Assembly: GCF_001544575.2 (NCBI RefSeq)
Contig: NZ_FCNY02000036.1
Coordinates: 1 to 43,258 of the forward strand
Length of the DNA: 43,258 bases
Origin: Caballeronia cordobensis
GTDB lineage: Bacteria > Pseudomonadota > Gammaproteobacteria > Burkholderiales > Burkholderiaceae
Direction: 5' to 3'
Both the position numbers and the translations under genes were made by a program. Every line of letters begins with the position of its first letter. The stretch's first letter is position 1. Of this stretch, positions 32,023 to 43,081 are shown piece by piece. The notes below the pieces were generated by a model. That model was not told the DNA's origin, made no database searches, and was given only the letters and a program-made list of their open reading frames with translations.

Positions 32023-35000
32023 TCACTTCAATCCCAGTTCGACACGCGAACCCGCGCCCTTGTCCTTGATATCGTCGGCGCTCATCTTCGGCGCGACGAC
32101 GAAAACGCGCGCGCTGTCGATCTTGCCGTCGAAATACTCCTGCACCGCCTGCGCGCGGCGCTGCGCCAGATCGCGCAGGGCATCTTCATTCACCGGCGCA
32201 TTTTTGGTCAGCGCGGCCTTCATGTCGGCGTCGGGCAGCCCCTTCGTCATGCCGATGAAATTGGTCGGCTTCTTGAAGTCCGACGACTTGTACACCTTCG
32301 TCAAATATTTGTCGTAGTCGGCATCCGATATCTTGATCGCATTCCAGTCCACGTTCTCGCCGTTGTTCGCCATGTCGCGCACCTTCGCGCGCTTGACCTG
32401 GCTCTCCACCCATGCGGCGCGCAATGCGGGCTCGTCCGTCTTCGGATCGACGCGGCCTGTCACGTCCACGCGCACCGACGGCTTGTCCGCCAGCGCCTTT
32501 GCGATGGTGTCGAGCTTCTTCTGCGCGGCGTCGTTCAGGCTGGCCGAGCCCGCATCGAATTCGACGTAGTTCAAATCCTCGCCGCCGCCGCCGAACGCAT
32601 GCGCGAGCAGCGTGAACGGGGCAGTCACCGCCTTCTGCACGAGGTTCACGATAGCCTGCCACACGAGCCCGCCGATCGAAAATTCCGGATTGTCGAGCGA
32701 GCCGGAAATCGGAATGTTCACGTCGATTTCGCCGCGCGAGTTCTTCAGCAGCGACACCGCGAGCCGCACCGGGAGCTTCGTCGCCGTCGGATTGTCGACG
32801 CGATCGCCGAACGTCAACTGATCGATGAACAGGTGATTGTTCGCCGTGAGCTTGTTGTCCGCGAGCATGTAGTGAAGATCGACGTTGAGCTTGCCCTTAG
32901 TAATCGGATAGCCCGCGTATTTCGACGAATACGGCGTGAGGTTCGTCAGCTCGACGCCGTGCGCACTCGCGGTGAGATCGAGCGCGGGCTTGTCGATCAG
33001 CGGATTGACCTGCCCCTTGATCGACACCGGGCCGTTCGCCGCCAGTTTCGCGGTGACATCCACGGGCGCGGGCGTGGTCGAATGCGTGCCGAACGCGCCG
33101 ATCGTGCCGTTGATCGCGACGAGATTGGCCGTGTAGTTCGGCTTGATGAAGTTGTCGGTGTAGCTCACGCGGCCGTTTTGCAGGACGAGCTGCCCGAAAC
33201 GCATGTTGAGCGGCGGCCCCGACTTCTCCGCGGTCTGCGCCGGCGCGGAAGCGGGCGCGGGCGCCGCGGCTTTCGTCTTTTCCTTCGTGACCGGCTGCGT
33301 CGTGCCGCCCTCGTCCGCGACCACGCCCTTCAGATTCAGCCTGCCCTGCGAATCGAGCAGCACGCGGCCGTAGAAGTTCGCGAAGGTCACGCGCGCCGCA
33401 TCGACATCGGTGCCGCGCTCGCCGTAGTTCACCTTCACATTGGTGAGGCCGAGCAGCTTCCAGCCCGCGAAGCGGTCGTTGGTGAGCTTGTCGATCATGC
33501 GCACGTCGGTGAGCGAGACGTCGCCCTTGTAGGTGGCCGCGAGCGTCTTGCCGCTGCCCGACATCGCGACGTCGCCGTTCGCGTTCACATATGCGCTCTG
33601 CACATCGACGTTGAGCTTGTCGCCGAAATACGGCTCGAACGCGGAGGCATCGACCTGATCGCCCTTCACGTGCAACGCGAGCCTGAGCGGCGTCACCGTG
33701 ACATTGCCGCCGATCGCGAGCGCGCCCTTGCCGTTGAGCGTAAGCGTGCCGTCCACGGCGAGCGGCTTGGTCAGGTCGTCGCTGAATTGCTTCACGTTCA
33801 CCGAAAGCGGCGCGACGCGCAGCTTGACGGGCCGCGCCGGCGTTTCGTCGGTGATATTGGCCGATGCGCCATCGAGCGAAATCTGGCCGATCCGGTAACG
33901 CCACGCCGGCCCCGCTGCCTGCGCCTTCTGGATCTTGTGCGCCGCGGTCTGCTCGGGCGCGGCCTCGTGCGGCCCCGCGAGCGCGGCGAGATCGATGCTG
34001 CCGTCCTTGCGGCGCGTCGCGTCGAGCGCGAGCCCGCGCAGTTGCACGCTGTCGAGCGCCGCCTGGCGCGCGGAGACATCGACCTTGCCGATCTTCGCCG
34101 CCGCCGACGCCAGCTTGACCGGCGCGCCGCCGCCCGAATTCGGCACGAGCGTCAGCGCGTCGAGCGTCACATCGCCCGCGCCGACCTGCACGCCGCCATC
34201 GGCCTTGCTCCAGTCGACGGACACGGGCAGCTTCGCGCCCAGCGTGCCGCTCGTCACGCGCGCGGCCATCACGTTCGCGAGATACGGTTGCAGCGGCGGC
34301 AGCGCGAGCGCATCGAGCGCGAGTTTCACATCGGCGGTTTTCGCGGCGAGCGTCACGTTGCCCGATGCATCGAGCGCGCCGCCTTTGTCGAACGCCGTTT
34401 TCAGTGTGTAGCGCGCGGGCGTCTTCGACAGCGTCGAGAAGCCGTCGAGCGTCACGGCGAATCCGGTCAGCGCGCCCTGCACGCGCGACTTGAGCAATTG
34501 ATCGTCGAGCCCGATCGTGCCGTCGCTGATCGCGAGATGGCGGATCGCGAGGTCCAGGGGCGGCGTCTCTTTCGCGGCAGGCTTCGCTTCCTGGGCTTTC
34601 GGCTCGGGACCGGCCAGCTTCTGCACGTTCAGCACGCCGGCCGAATCGCGCACGAGGCGCACGTTCGGACCCGCGAGCGTGACTTCGTCGAGATGCCAGA
34701 TATCGCGCAACGGCTGTGCGTCGGCAATCTTCACGTGCAGCGCGCGCGCGGCGACGAGCGGCGCGTCCGCCTTGTCGGTGACGGCGAGATCGGCGAGATC
34801 GGCTTCGCCCGTGATGCGGATCGTCGGCGTATCGCCGGCAATGGCGAAGCTCACGTTGAGATCCGTCGAGAGCTTGCCGCTCTTCACCGCGACGGGCACC
34901 GAGGCCGGCGCATAGGACGCGATCTTCGGCACGTCGAGCCCGTCGAGCGACAGCGCGACTTCCGACTCGCGCGACGCCGAGAACGGCTTCGTGCGCCCCT

Positions 35001-35694
35001 TCACGACGAGCGGCGAGCCGTCGATGCGCGCCTGTAACAATGGCGTCACGAAGATATCGGTGGCGGAAGGCAGCGTTGCGATGAACGGAATGCCGAGCGC
35101 GAAGCGGTCGATCACGTGCTTCGCCTTCAGAAGCCTGTCATCGAACGTGATCTGGCCGTTCTCGAGCCGAATGTTCGATACCGAGAAACGCGCGGGCTTT
35201 TCCGACGGCGCGGGCGACGGTTTCGCGAACTTCGCGATGAGATCGGAGAAATTGAAACGCTCGCCATCGAAGCGCACGATGTTGATGCGCGGCGAATCGA
35301 TCTTCAGTTCGTTGACGACCGGCGCGAGCCTGAAGACGGACGCCCACGAGGTGCGCACGACGAGCCGCGACACATCGATGAAATCGGCCGCACTGCCCGG
35401 CGCGCTCGCGAGATTCGCGGGCGACTCGCCGATATGCACGCCATCGGCTTCGGCATCGAGCGTATAGGGATTGAGCGAAATGCGCCGGATCGACACGGGC
35501 CGGTCCAGCAGCTTCGCAAGCTGTTGCTCGGCGATATGGCGGATAACCGGCGGCGCGACGAAGAAGCCGAGCGCGCCGATGACCAATATCGCAATCAGCA
35601 AGCCGATGAAGATGCGCCGCGTGCGGCGCGCGTGCACGACGCCGCGCAGTGTTTGACCGGCGGAGGCGAGAGAAGACCTGCTGATGCTTGACAT
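32023..35694 (-). CDS. DUF748 (AsmA-like) envelope protein
   Basis: This 1223-aa protein has one N-terminal membrane anchor (about 27-50, RIFIGLLIAILVIGALGFFVAP). A very long periplasmic part of repeated beta-strand segments follows (DUF748, related to AsmA/TamB-like bridge proteins). The last 200 or so residues after NLVQKAVTAPFTLLAHAFGGG resemble the OmpA-like C-terminal part found in this family (NYVEFDAGSASLNDAAQKKL). Proteins of this class are proposed to move lipids between membranes; that function is inferred. The ribosome site before the ATG is weak. Alanine-, proline- and lysine-rich linkers occur near 365 and 810. Confidence 0.9.
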   Translation of the reverse strand: MSSISRSSLASAGQTLRGVVHARRTRRIFIGLLIAILVIGALGFFVAPPVIRHIAEQQLAKLLDRPVSIRRISLNPYTLDAEADGVHIGESPANLASAPGSAADFIDVSRLVVRTSWASVFRLAPVVNELKIDSPRINIVRFDGERFNFSDLIAKFAKPSPAPSEKPARFSVSNIRLENGQITFDDRLLKAKHVIDRFALGIPFIATLPSATDIFVTPLLQARIDGSPLVVKGRTKPFSASRESEVALSLDGLDVPKIASYAPASVPVAVKSGKLSTDLNVSFAIAGDTPTIRITGEADLADLAVTDKADAPLVAARALHVKIADAQPLRDIWHLDEVTLAGPNVRLVRDSAGVLNVQKLAGPEPKAQEAKPAAKETPPLDLAIRHLAISDGTIGLDDQLLKSRVQGALTGFAVTLDGFSTLSKTPARYTLKTAFDKGGALDASGNVTLAAKTADVKLALDALALPPLQPYLANVMAARVTSGTLGAKLPVSVDWSKADGGVQVGAGDVTLDALTLVPNSGGGAPVKLASAAAKIGKVDVSARQAALDSVQLRGLALDATRRKDGSIDLAALAGPHEAAPEQTAAHKIQKAQAAGPAWRYRIGQISLDGASANITDETPARPVKLRVAPLSVNVKQFSDDLTKPLAVDGTLTLNGKGALAIGGNVTVTPLRLALHVKGDQVDASAFEPYFGDKLNVDVQSAYVNANGDVAMSGSGKTLAATYKGDVSLTDVRMIDKLTNDRFAGWKLLGLTNVKVNYGERGTDVDAARVTFANFYGRVLLDSQGRLNLKGVVADEGGTTQPVTKEKTKAAAPAPASAPAQTAEKSGPPLNMRFGQLVLQNGRVSYTDNFIKPNYTANLVAINGTIGAFGTHSTTPAPVDVTAKLAANGPVSIKGQVNPLIDKPALDLTASAHGVELTNLTPYSSKYAGYPITKGKLNVDLHYMLADNKLTANNHLFIDQLTFGDRVDNPTATKLPVRLAVSLLKNSRGEIDVNIPISGSLDNPEFSIGGLVWQAIVNLVQKAVTAPFTLLAHAFGGGGEDLNYVEFDAGSASLNDAAQKKLDTIAKALADKPSVRVDVTGRVDPKTDEPALRAAWVESQVKRAKVRDMANNGENVDWNAIKISDADYDKYLTKVYKSSDFKKPTNFIGMTKGLPDADMKAALTKNAPVNEDALRDLAQRRAQAVQEYFDGKIDSARVFVVAPKMSADDIKDKGAGSRVELGLK

Positions 35695-35816
35695 TCGATG
35701 CGTGGCGACGAGCCGCCCGTATGAGCGCCGCCCGAGCTTCGCCGTCCCGGGAAAGATGAGCTTCGAGTATACGACGATGCGACGCGCAAACGTTGGCCGA
35801 ACGGTGCATGAAAAGC

Positions 35817-35847
35817 ACGAAGGCCGCGAAAAAATCGCGGCCTTCGT
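35817..35847 (-). terminator. Intrinsic terminator after the DUF1254 gene
   Basis: A 13-bp perfect stem (ACGAAGGCCGCGA / TCGCGGCCTTCGT, 5-nt loop) is followed on the minus strand by GCTTTTC. It separates the DUF1254 gene from the DUF748 gene downstream. Confidence 0.88.
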
Positions 35848-35875
35848 ATCTTTCTATCGCGGTCTTTCGATCGCT

Positions 35876-37336
35876 TTACTGGCGCTCGACGGGCGGCGGC
35901 GCCCACGAACCATCGCTCGCCTGCGGCTTGGGTGCGTAGAGACGCATCGCGATCTGGAATTCGCCTTCGGGCGCGGGCAGCCAGTTGGCATCGCGCGCGC
36001 GTCCCGGCGGTTTCGCCGACACGATCACGTCGATGGAACCATCGCGATTCTTCCTGAAGCGATCTCGATCCGAGATCGACAGGCGCGGCAGCTTCGACGC
36101 GTCCGTGAGCGCGCCGTCCTTCGTGTAGGCGGTGATGGTCCAGAAGCCGCGCACCGGCGGAAGCTGGTCGGGCGCGAAATGCAGCGTGTACTGGTTCGCG
36201 CCGTTGAGCGCGTGGCCTTCGTCGTCCACGCGCGCGACAGGCTTCACCTCGCCTTCCTTCGTGCTCGTCGCGACCTGCCGGCGCGCGAGATAGGCGCGCA
36301 GCGTGTAGTCCGTGCCGTAGACGCCGACGCCATCGCCGAACCAGGTCCAGCCGTTCTTCGTGATCGCGTTCGGCGGCGTCGTGGCGAGCCGCTCGTGCGC
36401 ATCGGTGAGGCCGGATGCGAGCAGCGGCGCGTCGGTCTTCCGGAATTGCACCGGCTCGCCCGGCTTCACGCCGAGATCGGCGAGCTGGCTCATCGCGTGG
36501 GCGTCGTCGGTGGCGGCGGGATTGTCGTCAAGCGAGCGGGCGAGGCGCGCGAAGAACGCGTTCGCATCGAGCGCCTCGGCCTGCGCGCCCGGCGTGGCCG
36601 CCGCGAGCGCGCCGGACAGCGGCGGCACCGCGGGCTGCTTCGCGCCGCTCGGGGGCCACGCGCCGGCGACAGCCGGTGTCGGGTCGGACACGGAACCCTT
36701 CGCGGGCGTGAGCGTGTCGATGCGCATCGCGGTCTGCAGCTTGCGCGCCTCGCGCACGTCGCGTGGGCCGTTCACGCGCACGCGCACCGAGAGCCATACG
36801 TAGCGCGTGCGCGTCTCCACGCGCGTCGCATTCGGCGGCAGCGTGCCGGTCCAGCCCGCGGGCACGAACGCGATCAGTTGCATCTTCGGATACGGCGTCG
36901 TGTCGGCGCTGGAATAGAGCGCGTTGGTCCAGGCATCGAACGCGCGCGCGTCGAGATAGCGGCCGCGCGGCGCGGCGGGCAAGGACACGACGACGGGATC
37001 AGCCGATACATCGAGCCACGCGGTGGAATCGAGCGTATCGACGCTCGGCGAGCCGCTCGCGCCGGCCGGCGGCAGCGCGCTCGCGTGGCGGAACGTGTTG
37101 AGCGGCGCCTGGCCGGACTGCCCGCCGCTCGCCCGCTCGCGCGCGATATCGGTGGCGACGAGCGGAAAGCCGAACGTGTAGGCATCCGCGACCTGGTTTT
37201 TCACCCAGCCGGCGCTGGCCGGTTTCAGCTCGGGCGCTTTGGTCGCACAGCCGGAGAGGACCGCGATTCCGGCGAGGCTCACGCTCATCCAGAGGGCGGC
37301 GTGATGCGGAAACGTCCAGCGTCGGTTGTTCTTCAT
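35876..37336 (-). CDS. DUF1254/DUF1214 lipoprotein
   Basis: This 486-aa protein has an N-terminal signal with a lipobox (AVLSGC, lipidated C30). A DUF1254 domain (about 50-200, ADAYTFGFPLV, NTFRHASALPP, TAWLDVSADPVVVSLP) and a C-terminal DUF1214 domain (NQYTLHFAPDQLPPVRGFWTITAY, LPRLSISDRDRFRKNRDGSIDV) follow. The combination is typical of a secreted family of unknown activity. A proline/alanine-rich insertion with low complexity lies around 215-250. It is monocistronic, with its own terminator. Confidence 0.9.
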   Translation of the reverse strand: MKNNRRWTFPHHAALWMSVSLAGIAVLSGCATKAPELKPASAGWVKNQVADAYTFGFPLVATDIARERASGGQSGQAPLNTFRHASALPPAGASGSPSVDTLDSTAWLDVSADPVVVSLPAAPRGRYLDARAFDAWTNALYSSADTTPYPKMQLIAFVPAGWTGTLPPNATRVETRTRYVWLSVRVRVNGPRDVREARKLQTAMRIDTLTPAKGSVSDPTPAVAGAWPPSGAKQPAVPPLSGALAAATPGAQAEALDANAFFARLARSLDDNPAATDDAHAMSQLADLGVKPGEPVQFRKTDAPLLASGLTDAHERLATTPPNAITKNGWTWFGDGVGVYGTDYTLRAYLARRQVATSTKEGEVKPVARVDDEGHALNGANQYTLHFAPDQLPPVRGFWTITAYTKDGALTDASKLPRLSISDRDRFRKNRDGSIDVIVSAKPPGRARDANWLPAPEGEFQIAMRLYAPKPQASDGSWAPPPVERQ

Positions 37337-37670
37337 TCGAATGGAAATCCGGTTCTTCTATCGATTTGAGTTCGCGGGCGACTTGGCTCGCGATTTTTTC
37401 GGGGACGCGCCCGCCTGCCGTCGATCGCCGCGTCCAGCCCCGCGCGGCGCGCCACGAGCGCTCTTTCGAAACTCGGGTTTTAACTTATCCGCTGCCTATA
37501 GGCAAGAAAAAGGCAAGGCAATTGACGTACCGATGCGAATAAAACAGCGGAGCGTTTCGAAGCATGCACCAAACGCCCGCCGAAAGCACGCATGACGCGC
37601 CACCCGCGCTTCTCGCGTACCATCGGTGTTCGATTGTCATTCCAGAACATTTCCCCGCCGAGTCTGCCCG
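37337..37670. other. 334-nt divergent intergenic region, DUF1254 / PaiB-like
   Basis: No convincing gene is seen; a short ORF on + (37326-37595) overlaps the DUF1254 start and has no family signal. The only structure I note is a perfect 12-bp palindrome TGCCTATAGGCA (37493-37504) beside an A-rich stretch (AAGAAAAAGGCAAGG). Promoters for both flanking genes should lie here, but I cannot place them. Confidence 0.6.
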
Positions 37671-38321
37671 ATGTATTTGCCCGCCCATTTCGAAGAAAAC
37701 CGCGCGGAAGTGCTCCACGCGCTGATCGCCGCGCACCCGTTCGGCGCGCTCGTCACGCACGGCCCCGCCGGGCTCGACGCAAACCATGTGCCTTTCGAGT
37801 TCGATGCCGCCGCGGGCGCGCAGGGCACGCTGCGGGCGCACGTCGCGCGGGCGAATCCCGTGTGGCGCGAAGTCGCGCGCGGCGACGAGGTGCTCGTGAT
37901 CTTCCAGGGCGAGCACGGCTACATTTCGCCGAATTTCTATCCGAGCAAGCAGGAGGCGCATCGTCAGGTGCCGACCTGGAACTATCTCGTCGTGCATGCG
38001 CATGGCCGCATCGTGATTCGCGACGACGAAGCGTACGTGCGTGGCGTCGTCGCGCGGCTCACGCGCAAGATGGAAGCGGGAGAGCCCGCGCCGTGGAAAA
38101 TGGGCGACGCGCCGCGCGATTACATCGATCAGATGTTGAGCGCGATCGTCGGCATCGAAATCGAGGTGACGCGGCTCGTCGGCAAGGCGAAGCTCTCGCA
38201 GAACAAGGCGGACGCCGATCGCGCCGGGGCCGTGAAAGGCCTGCGCGAGCGCGGCGGCGACGCGGCCGACGCCCTCGCCGACGCAATGGCCGGCGCCATG
38301 AACGGCGCGCCGCGCGACTGA
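37671..38321 (+). CDS. PaiB-family FMN-binding protein
   Basis: This 216-aa split-barrel protein is annotated in the family as FMN-binding negative transcriptional regulator. Signatures include MYLPAHFEENR at the N-terminus, HGYISPNFYPSK in the middle and VPTWNYLVVHAHG. Bacillus PaiB influences protease and sporulation genes, but most relatives are uncharacterised and may be flavoenzymes. The start at 37671 gives the conserved MYLP beginning; no strong ribosome site is present. It is followed by copA after 130 nt, with a separate promoter. Confidence 0.9.
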   Translation: MYLPAHFEENRAEVLHALIAAHPFGALVTHGPAGLDANHVPFEFDAAAGAQGTLRAHVARANPVWREVARGDEVLVIFQGEHGYISPNFYPSKQEAHRQVPTWNYLVVHAHGRIVIRDDEAYVRGVVARLTRKMEAGEPAPWKMGDAPRDYIDQMLSAIVGIEIEVTRLVGKAKLSQNKADADRAGAVKGLRERGGDAADALADAMAGAMNGAPRD

Positions 38322-38355
38322 ATTTCGACATCGCACGACACGATGCACGCCGCCC

Positions 38356-38386
38356 TTGACCTTCCAATCATTGGAAGGTCGATACT
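38356..38386 (+). promoter_or_regulatory. CueR-type copper promoter before copA
   Basis: TTGACC (-35, 38356-38361) and GATACT (-10, 38381-38386) are 19 nt apart, the over-long spacing typical of MerR-family activated promoters. Between them sits a perfect palindrome with 11-bp arms GACCTTCCAAT / ATTGGAAGGTC around one central C (38358-38380). The ACCTTCC/GGAAGGT core matches known CueR sites of copA genes. Confidence 0.88.
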
Positions 38387-38451
38387 GGTCTCGTGAGGGA
38401 TTCGCGCACTTTCCATTTCGCGCGTTCCCAGCCAGACCGGAGCGTTTCACC

Positions 38452-40686
<2,235 letters not shown>

Positions 40687-41127
40687 CGCGCGTCTTTCGC
40701 GGCGACGCGCGGCTCGGCGGCGATGCGCGCGGCGATGTCTTCATCGAACGATGCGGACTTCGGCGCGCCGCTCGAATCGATGTGCAGCATCATCTGCTCG
40801 CATGCCGAGACCGGCTCGCCCTCATTGCCCTCATCGCCCTCGAACATCTCCATGTAGAGATGCACGCGCTTTTTGTCGTGCGCGATCACACGCACCTCGA
40901 CGCGCACGGCCGCGCCCTCCTTGATCTCGCGCAGATAGCCGATGTGCGCTTCGAGCGTGTAGAGCGTGCGTGCTCGCGCGCGGCGGCCGGCGTCGTCGAG
41001 ACCGATGCGGTCCATGAACGCATCGGTCGCGAGGCTGTAGATCAGCATGTAGAACGCGTCGCGCAAGTGGCCGTTGTAGTCGACCCATTCGGGTTTGACC
41101 GTGTCGCGATAGATCATCGTCGTGTCC

Positions 41128-42075
41128 TCAGTCTTCGATGCCGTGGCGCGCCTTCGCTTGCGCGATCGCTTCAATCACGCTCGCGATGCAGTCGTCGCGA
41201 TAACGCTCCAGTTCCTTGATGCCGCGCCCGTCGGTCTGCTTCGACGTGCCGTCCACCACGCGGTCGATGAGCGCGTCGGTGAGCGTTGGCGCGGCGAGCC
41301 GGGTCCACGGCAATTCGAGCGCGGGGCCGAACTGCTGCATGAAGTGTCGCATGCCGGCCTCGCCGCCCGCCAGGGTATAGGTAAGGAAGCTGCCCATGAA
41401 CGACCAGCGGATGCCCGCGCCGTAGCGAATGGCGTCGTCGATTTCGCCGGTCGTGGCGACGCCGTCGTTCACGAGATGCAGCGCCTCGCGCCACAGCGCT
41501 TCGAGCAGACGGTCGGCGATGAAGCCCGGCACTTCCTTTCTGACGCGCAACGGCCGCATGCCGATGGACGCATAGAAACCGATCGCGGAATCGATCGCCT
41601 CTGCCGAGGTCTGTTCGCCGCCGAGCACTTCGACGAGCGGCAGCAGATACACCGGATTGAACGGATGCCCGACGACGCAGCGTTGCGGATTCACGGCGCG
41701 CGCGTAGAAATCGGTCGGCAGAAGGCCCGACGTCGACGATGCGATGATCGCATCCGGCTTGGCCGCGCGGCTCACGCGCTCGTGCAGCGCGAGCTTCAGT
41801 TCCTCGCGTTCGGGCGCGCTTTCCTGGATGAAATCGGCATGCTCGACGCATTCCTCGACGGTCGCGACGATCCGCAGTCGGTCCTGCGATGCGCCTTTCG
41901 CGAGGCCGACGCGTTCGAGCGCGGGCCACGCATTCGCGACGTTCGCGCGCAGTTGCGCGCCAGCGTTGGGCGCGGGGTCCCACGCCGTGACGTCGAGACC
42001 TGCGCCGAGCGCGCGCGCCACCCAGCCGCTGCCGATCACACCCGCGCCGAGCGCGGCGAATTGCTTGACTTGCAT
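41128..42075 (-). CDS. lcdH: L-carnitine dehydrogenase
   Basis: This 315-aa enzyme of the 3-hydroxyacyl-CoA dehydrogenase superfamily has the NAD+ loop GAGVIGSGW at 10-18, the catalytic histidine H137 in VGHPFNPVYLLPLVEV and serines in ASSTSGLLP (about 112-120). It oxidises L-carnitine to 3-dehydrocarnitine. The ATG at 42075 has AAAGGA upstream; a reading to 42432 overlaps the BKACE gene and lacks resemblance. It lies 20 nt after the BKACE gene. A general 3-hydroxyacyl-CoA dehydrogenase is the alternative, less likely beside BKACE and the thioesterase. Confidence 0.9.
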   Translation of the reverse strand: MQVKQFAALGAGVIGSGWVARALGAGLDVTAWDPAPNAGAQLRANVANAWPALERVGLAKGASQDRLRIVATVEECVEHADFIQESAPEREELKLALHERVSRAAKPDAIIASSTSGLLPTDFYARAVNPQRCVVGHPFNPVYLLPLVEVLGGEQTSAEAIDSAIGFYASIGMRPLRVRKEVPGFIADRLLEALWREALHLVNDGVATTGEIDDAIRYGAGIRWSFMGSFLTYTLAGGEAGMRHFMQQFGPALELPWTRLAAPTLTDALIDRVVDGTSKQTDGRGIKELERYRDDCIASVIEAIAQAKARHGIED

Positions 42076-42095
42076 GTCGTGATGTCCTTTCGAGT

Positions 42096-43025
42096 TCAGG
42101 CGAATTGTTCGAGCGTGCGTTTTTCGAGGCGGCGTTCGCCGCGCGGCGGCAGGCCGAGCTTCTTGCGTCCTTCGGCGGGCGTGAGTGCGCGTGCGCCGAG
42201 ACGTTCGATGATTTCGACCGCGCGCTGCACGAGCGCGCCGTTGGTCGCGTGCACGCCGCGGTCGAGCCACAGGTTGTCTTCGAGGCCGACGCGCACGTGG
42301 CCGCCGAGCAGCATCGCTTGCGCGACCATCGGCATTTGCATGCGGCCGATGCCGAAGCCGGCCCAGTGCGCGCCCGGCGGCAGGTTGTCGACCATGGCTT
42401 TCATCGTGCCGGTGTCGGGCGGCGCGCCCCACGGAATGCCCATGCAGAGCTGAAAGAGCGGCGGGTTATCGAGCAGGCCTTCTTTAAGCAGTTGATTCGC
42501 GAACCACAAATGGCCCGTGTCGAAGATTTCCAGTTCGGGCTTTACCCCGAGTTCCTGGATGCGTTTCGCGCCGGCTCTCAACTGCGCGGGCGTGGAGACG
42601 TAGATGTAGTCGCCATCGCCGAAGTTGAGCGTGCCGCAGTCGAGCGTGCAGATTTCGGGCAGCAGTTCTTCGACGTGTGCGAGGCGCGTCAGGCCGCCGA
42701 CGAGATCGGTGCCTTTGCCGAAGCGCATCGGGTCTTCGCCCGGACCGATTTCCAGGTCGCCGCCCATGCCTGCGGTGAGGTTGATGATCACGTCCGTGTC
42801 GGATGAGCGGATGCGGTCTACCACTTCTCGGTAGAGCGCGGGGTCGCGGCTGCCTCTGCCTGTCTTGGGATCGCGGACGTGGCAGTGGGCGACGGTTGCG
42901 CCCGCTCGGGCCGCTTCTATTGCTGCTTCGGCTATTTGTTTCGGGGTTACGGGGACTGCGGGGTGTTTGCCGGTGGTGTCGCCGGCGCCGGTTACTGCGC
43001 AGGTTACTATTACTTCGTAGTTCAT
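42096..43025 (-). CDS. BKACE family, dehydrocarnitine cleavage enzyme (DUF849)
   Basis: This 309-aa beta-keto acid cleavage enzyme has a TIM barrel with zinc ligands H47 and H49 in AHCHVRD, a later conserved glutamate in RVGLEDNL, and HWAGFGIGRMQMPM on the other side. Such enzymes combine a beta-keto acid with acetyl-CoA to give acetoacetate and a new CoA ester. For 3-dehydrocarnitine the products are betainyl-CoA and acetoacetate. It heads the operon with lcdH and a thioesterase, which supports the substrate. The ATG at 43025 has AAAGAG upstream; the reading to 43154 runs into a repeat. Confidence 0.9.
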   Translation of the reverse strand: MNYEVIVTCAVTGAGDTTGKHPAVPVTPKQIAEAAIEAARAGATVAHCHVRDPKTGRGSRDPALYREVVDRIRSSDTDVIINLTAGMGGDLEIGPGEDPMRFGKGTDLVGGLTRLAHVEELLPEICTLDCGTLNFGDGDYIYVSTPAQLRAGAKRIQELGVKPELEIFDTGHLWFANQLLKEGLLDNPPLFQLCMGIPWGAPPDTGTMKAMVDNLPPGAHWAGFGIGRMQMPMVAQAMLLGGHVRVGLEDNLWLDRGVHATNGALVQRAVEIIERLGARALTPAEGRKKLGLPPRGERRLEKRTLEQFA

Positions 43026-43081
43026 GGTGTTCTCTTTGATGGTTAGGGTTACTGTGTTTTTTGCTTTTGTTTTGTGTCTTT

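Noticed and set aside
32599..35037. Long + strand ORF of 812 aa
   Set aside because: It is antisense to the DUF748 gene, is dominated by arginine and histidine, and has no family signal; it is a GC-bias shadow.
37326..37595. Plus-strand ORF of 89 aa in the DUF1254/PaiB gap
   Set aside because: It overlaps the DUF1254 start antisense, has no ribosome site and no recognisable domain.
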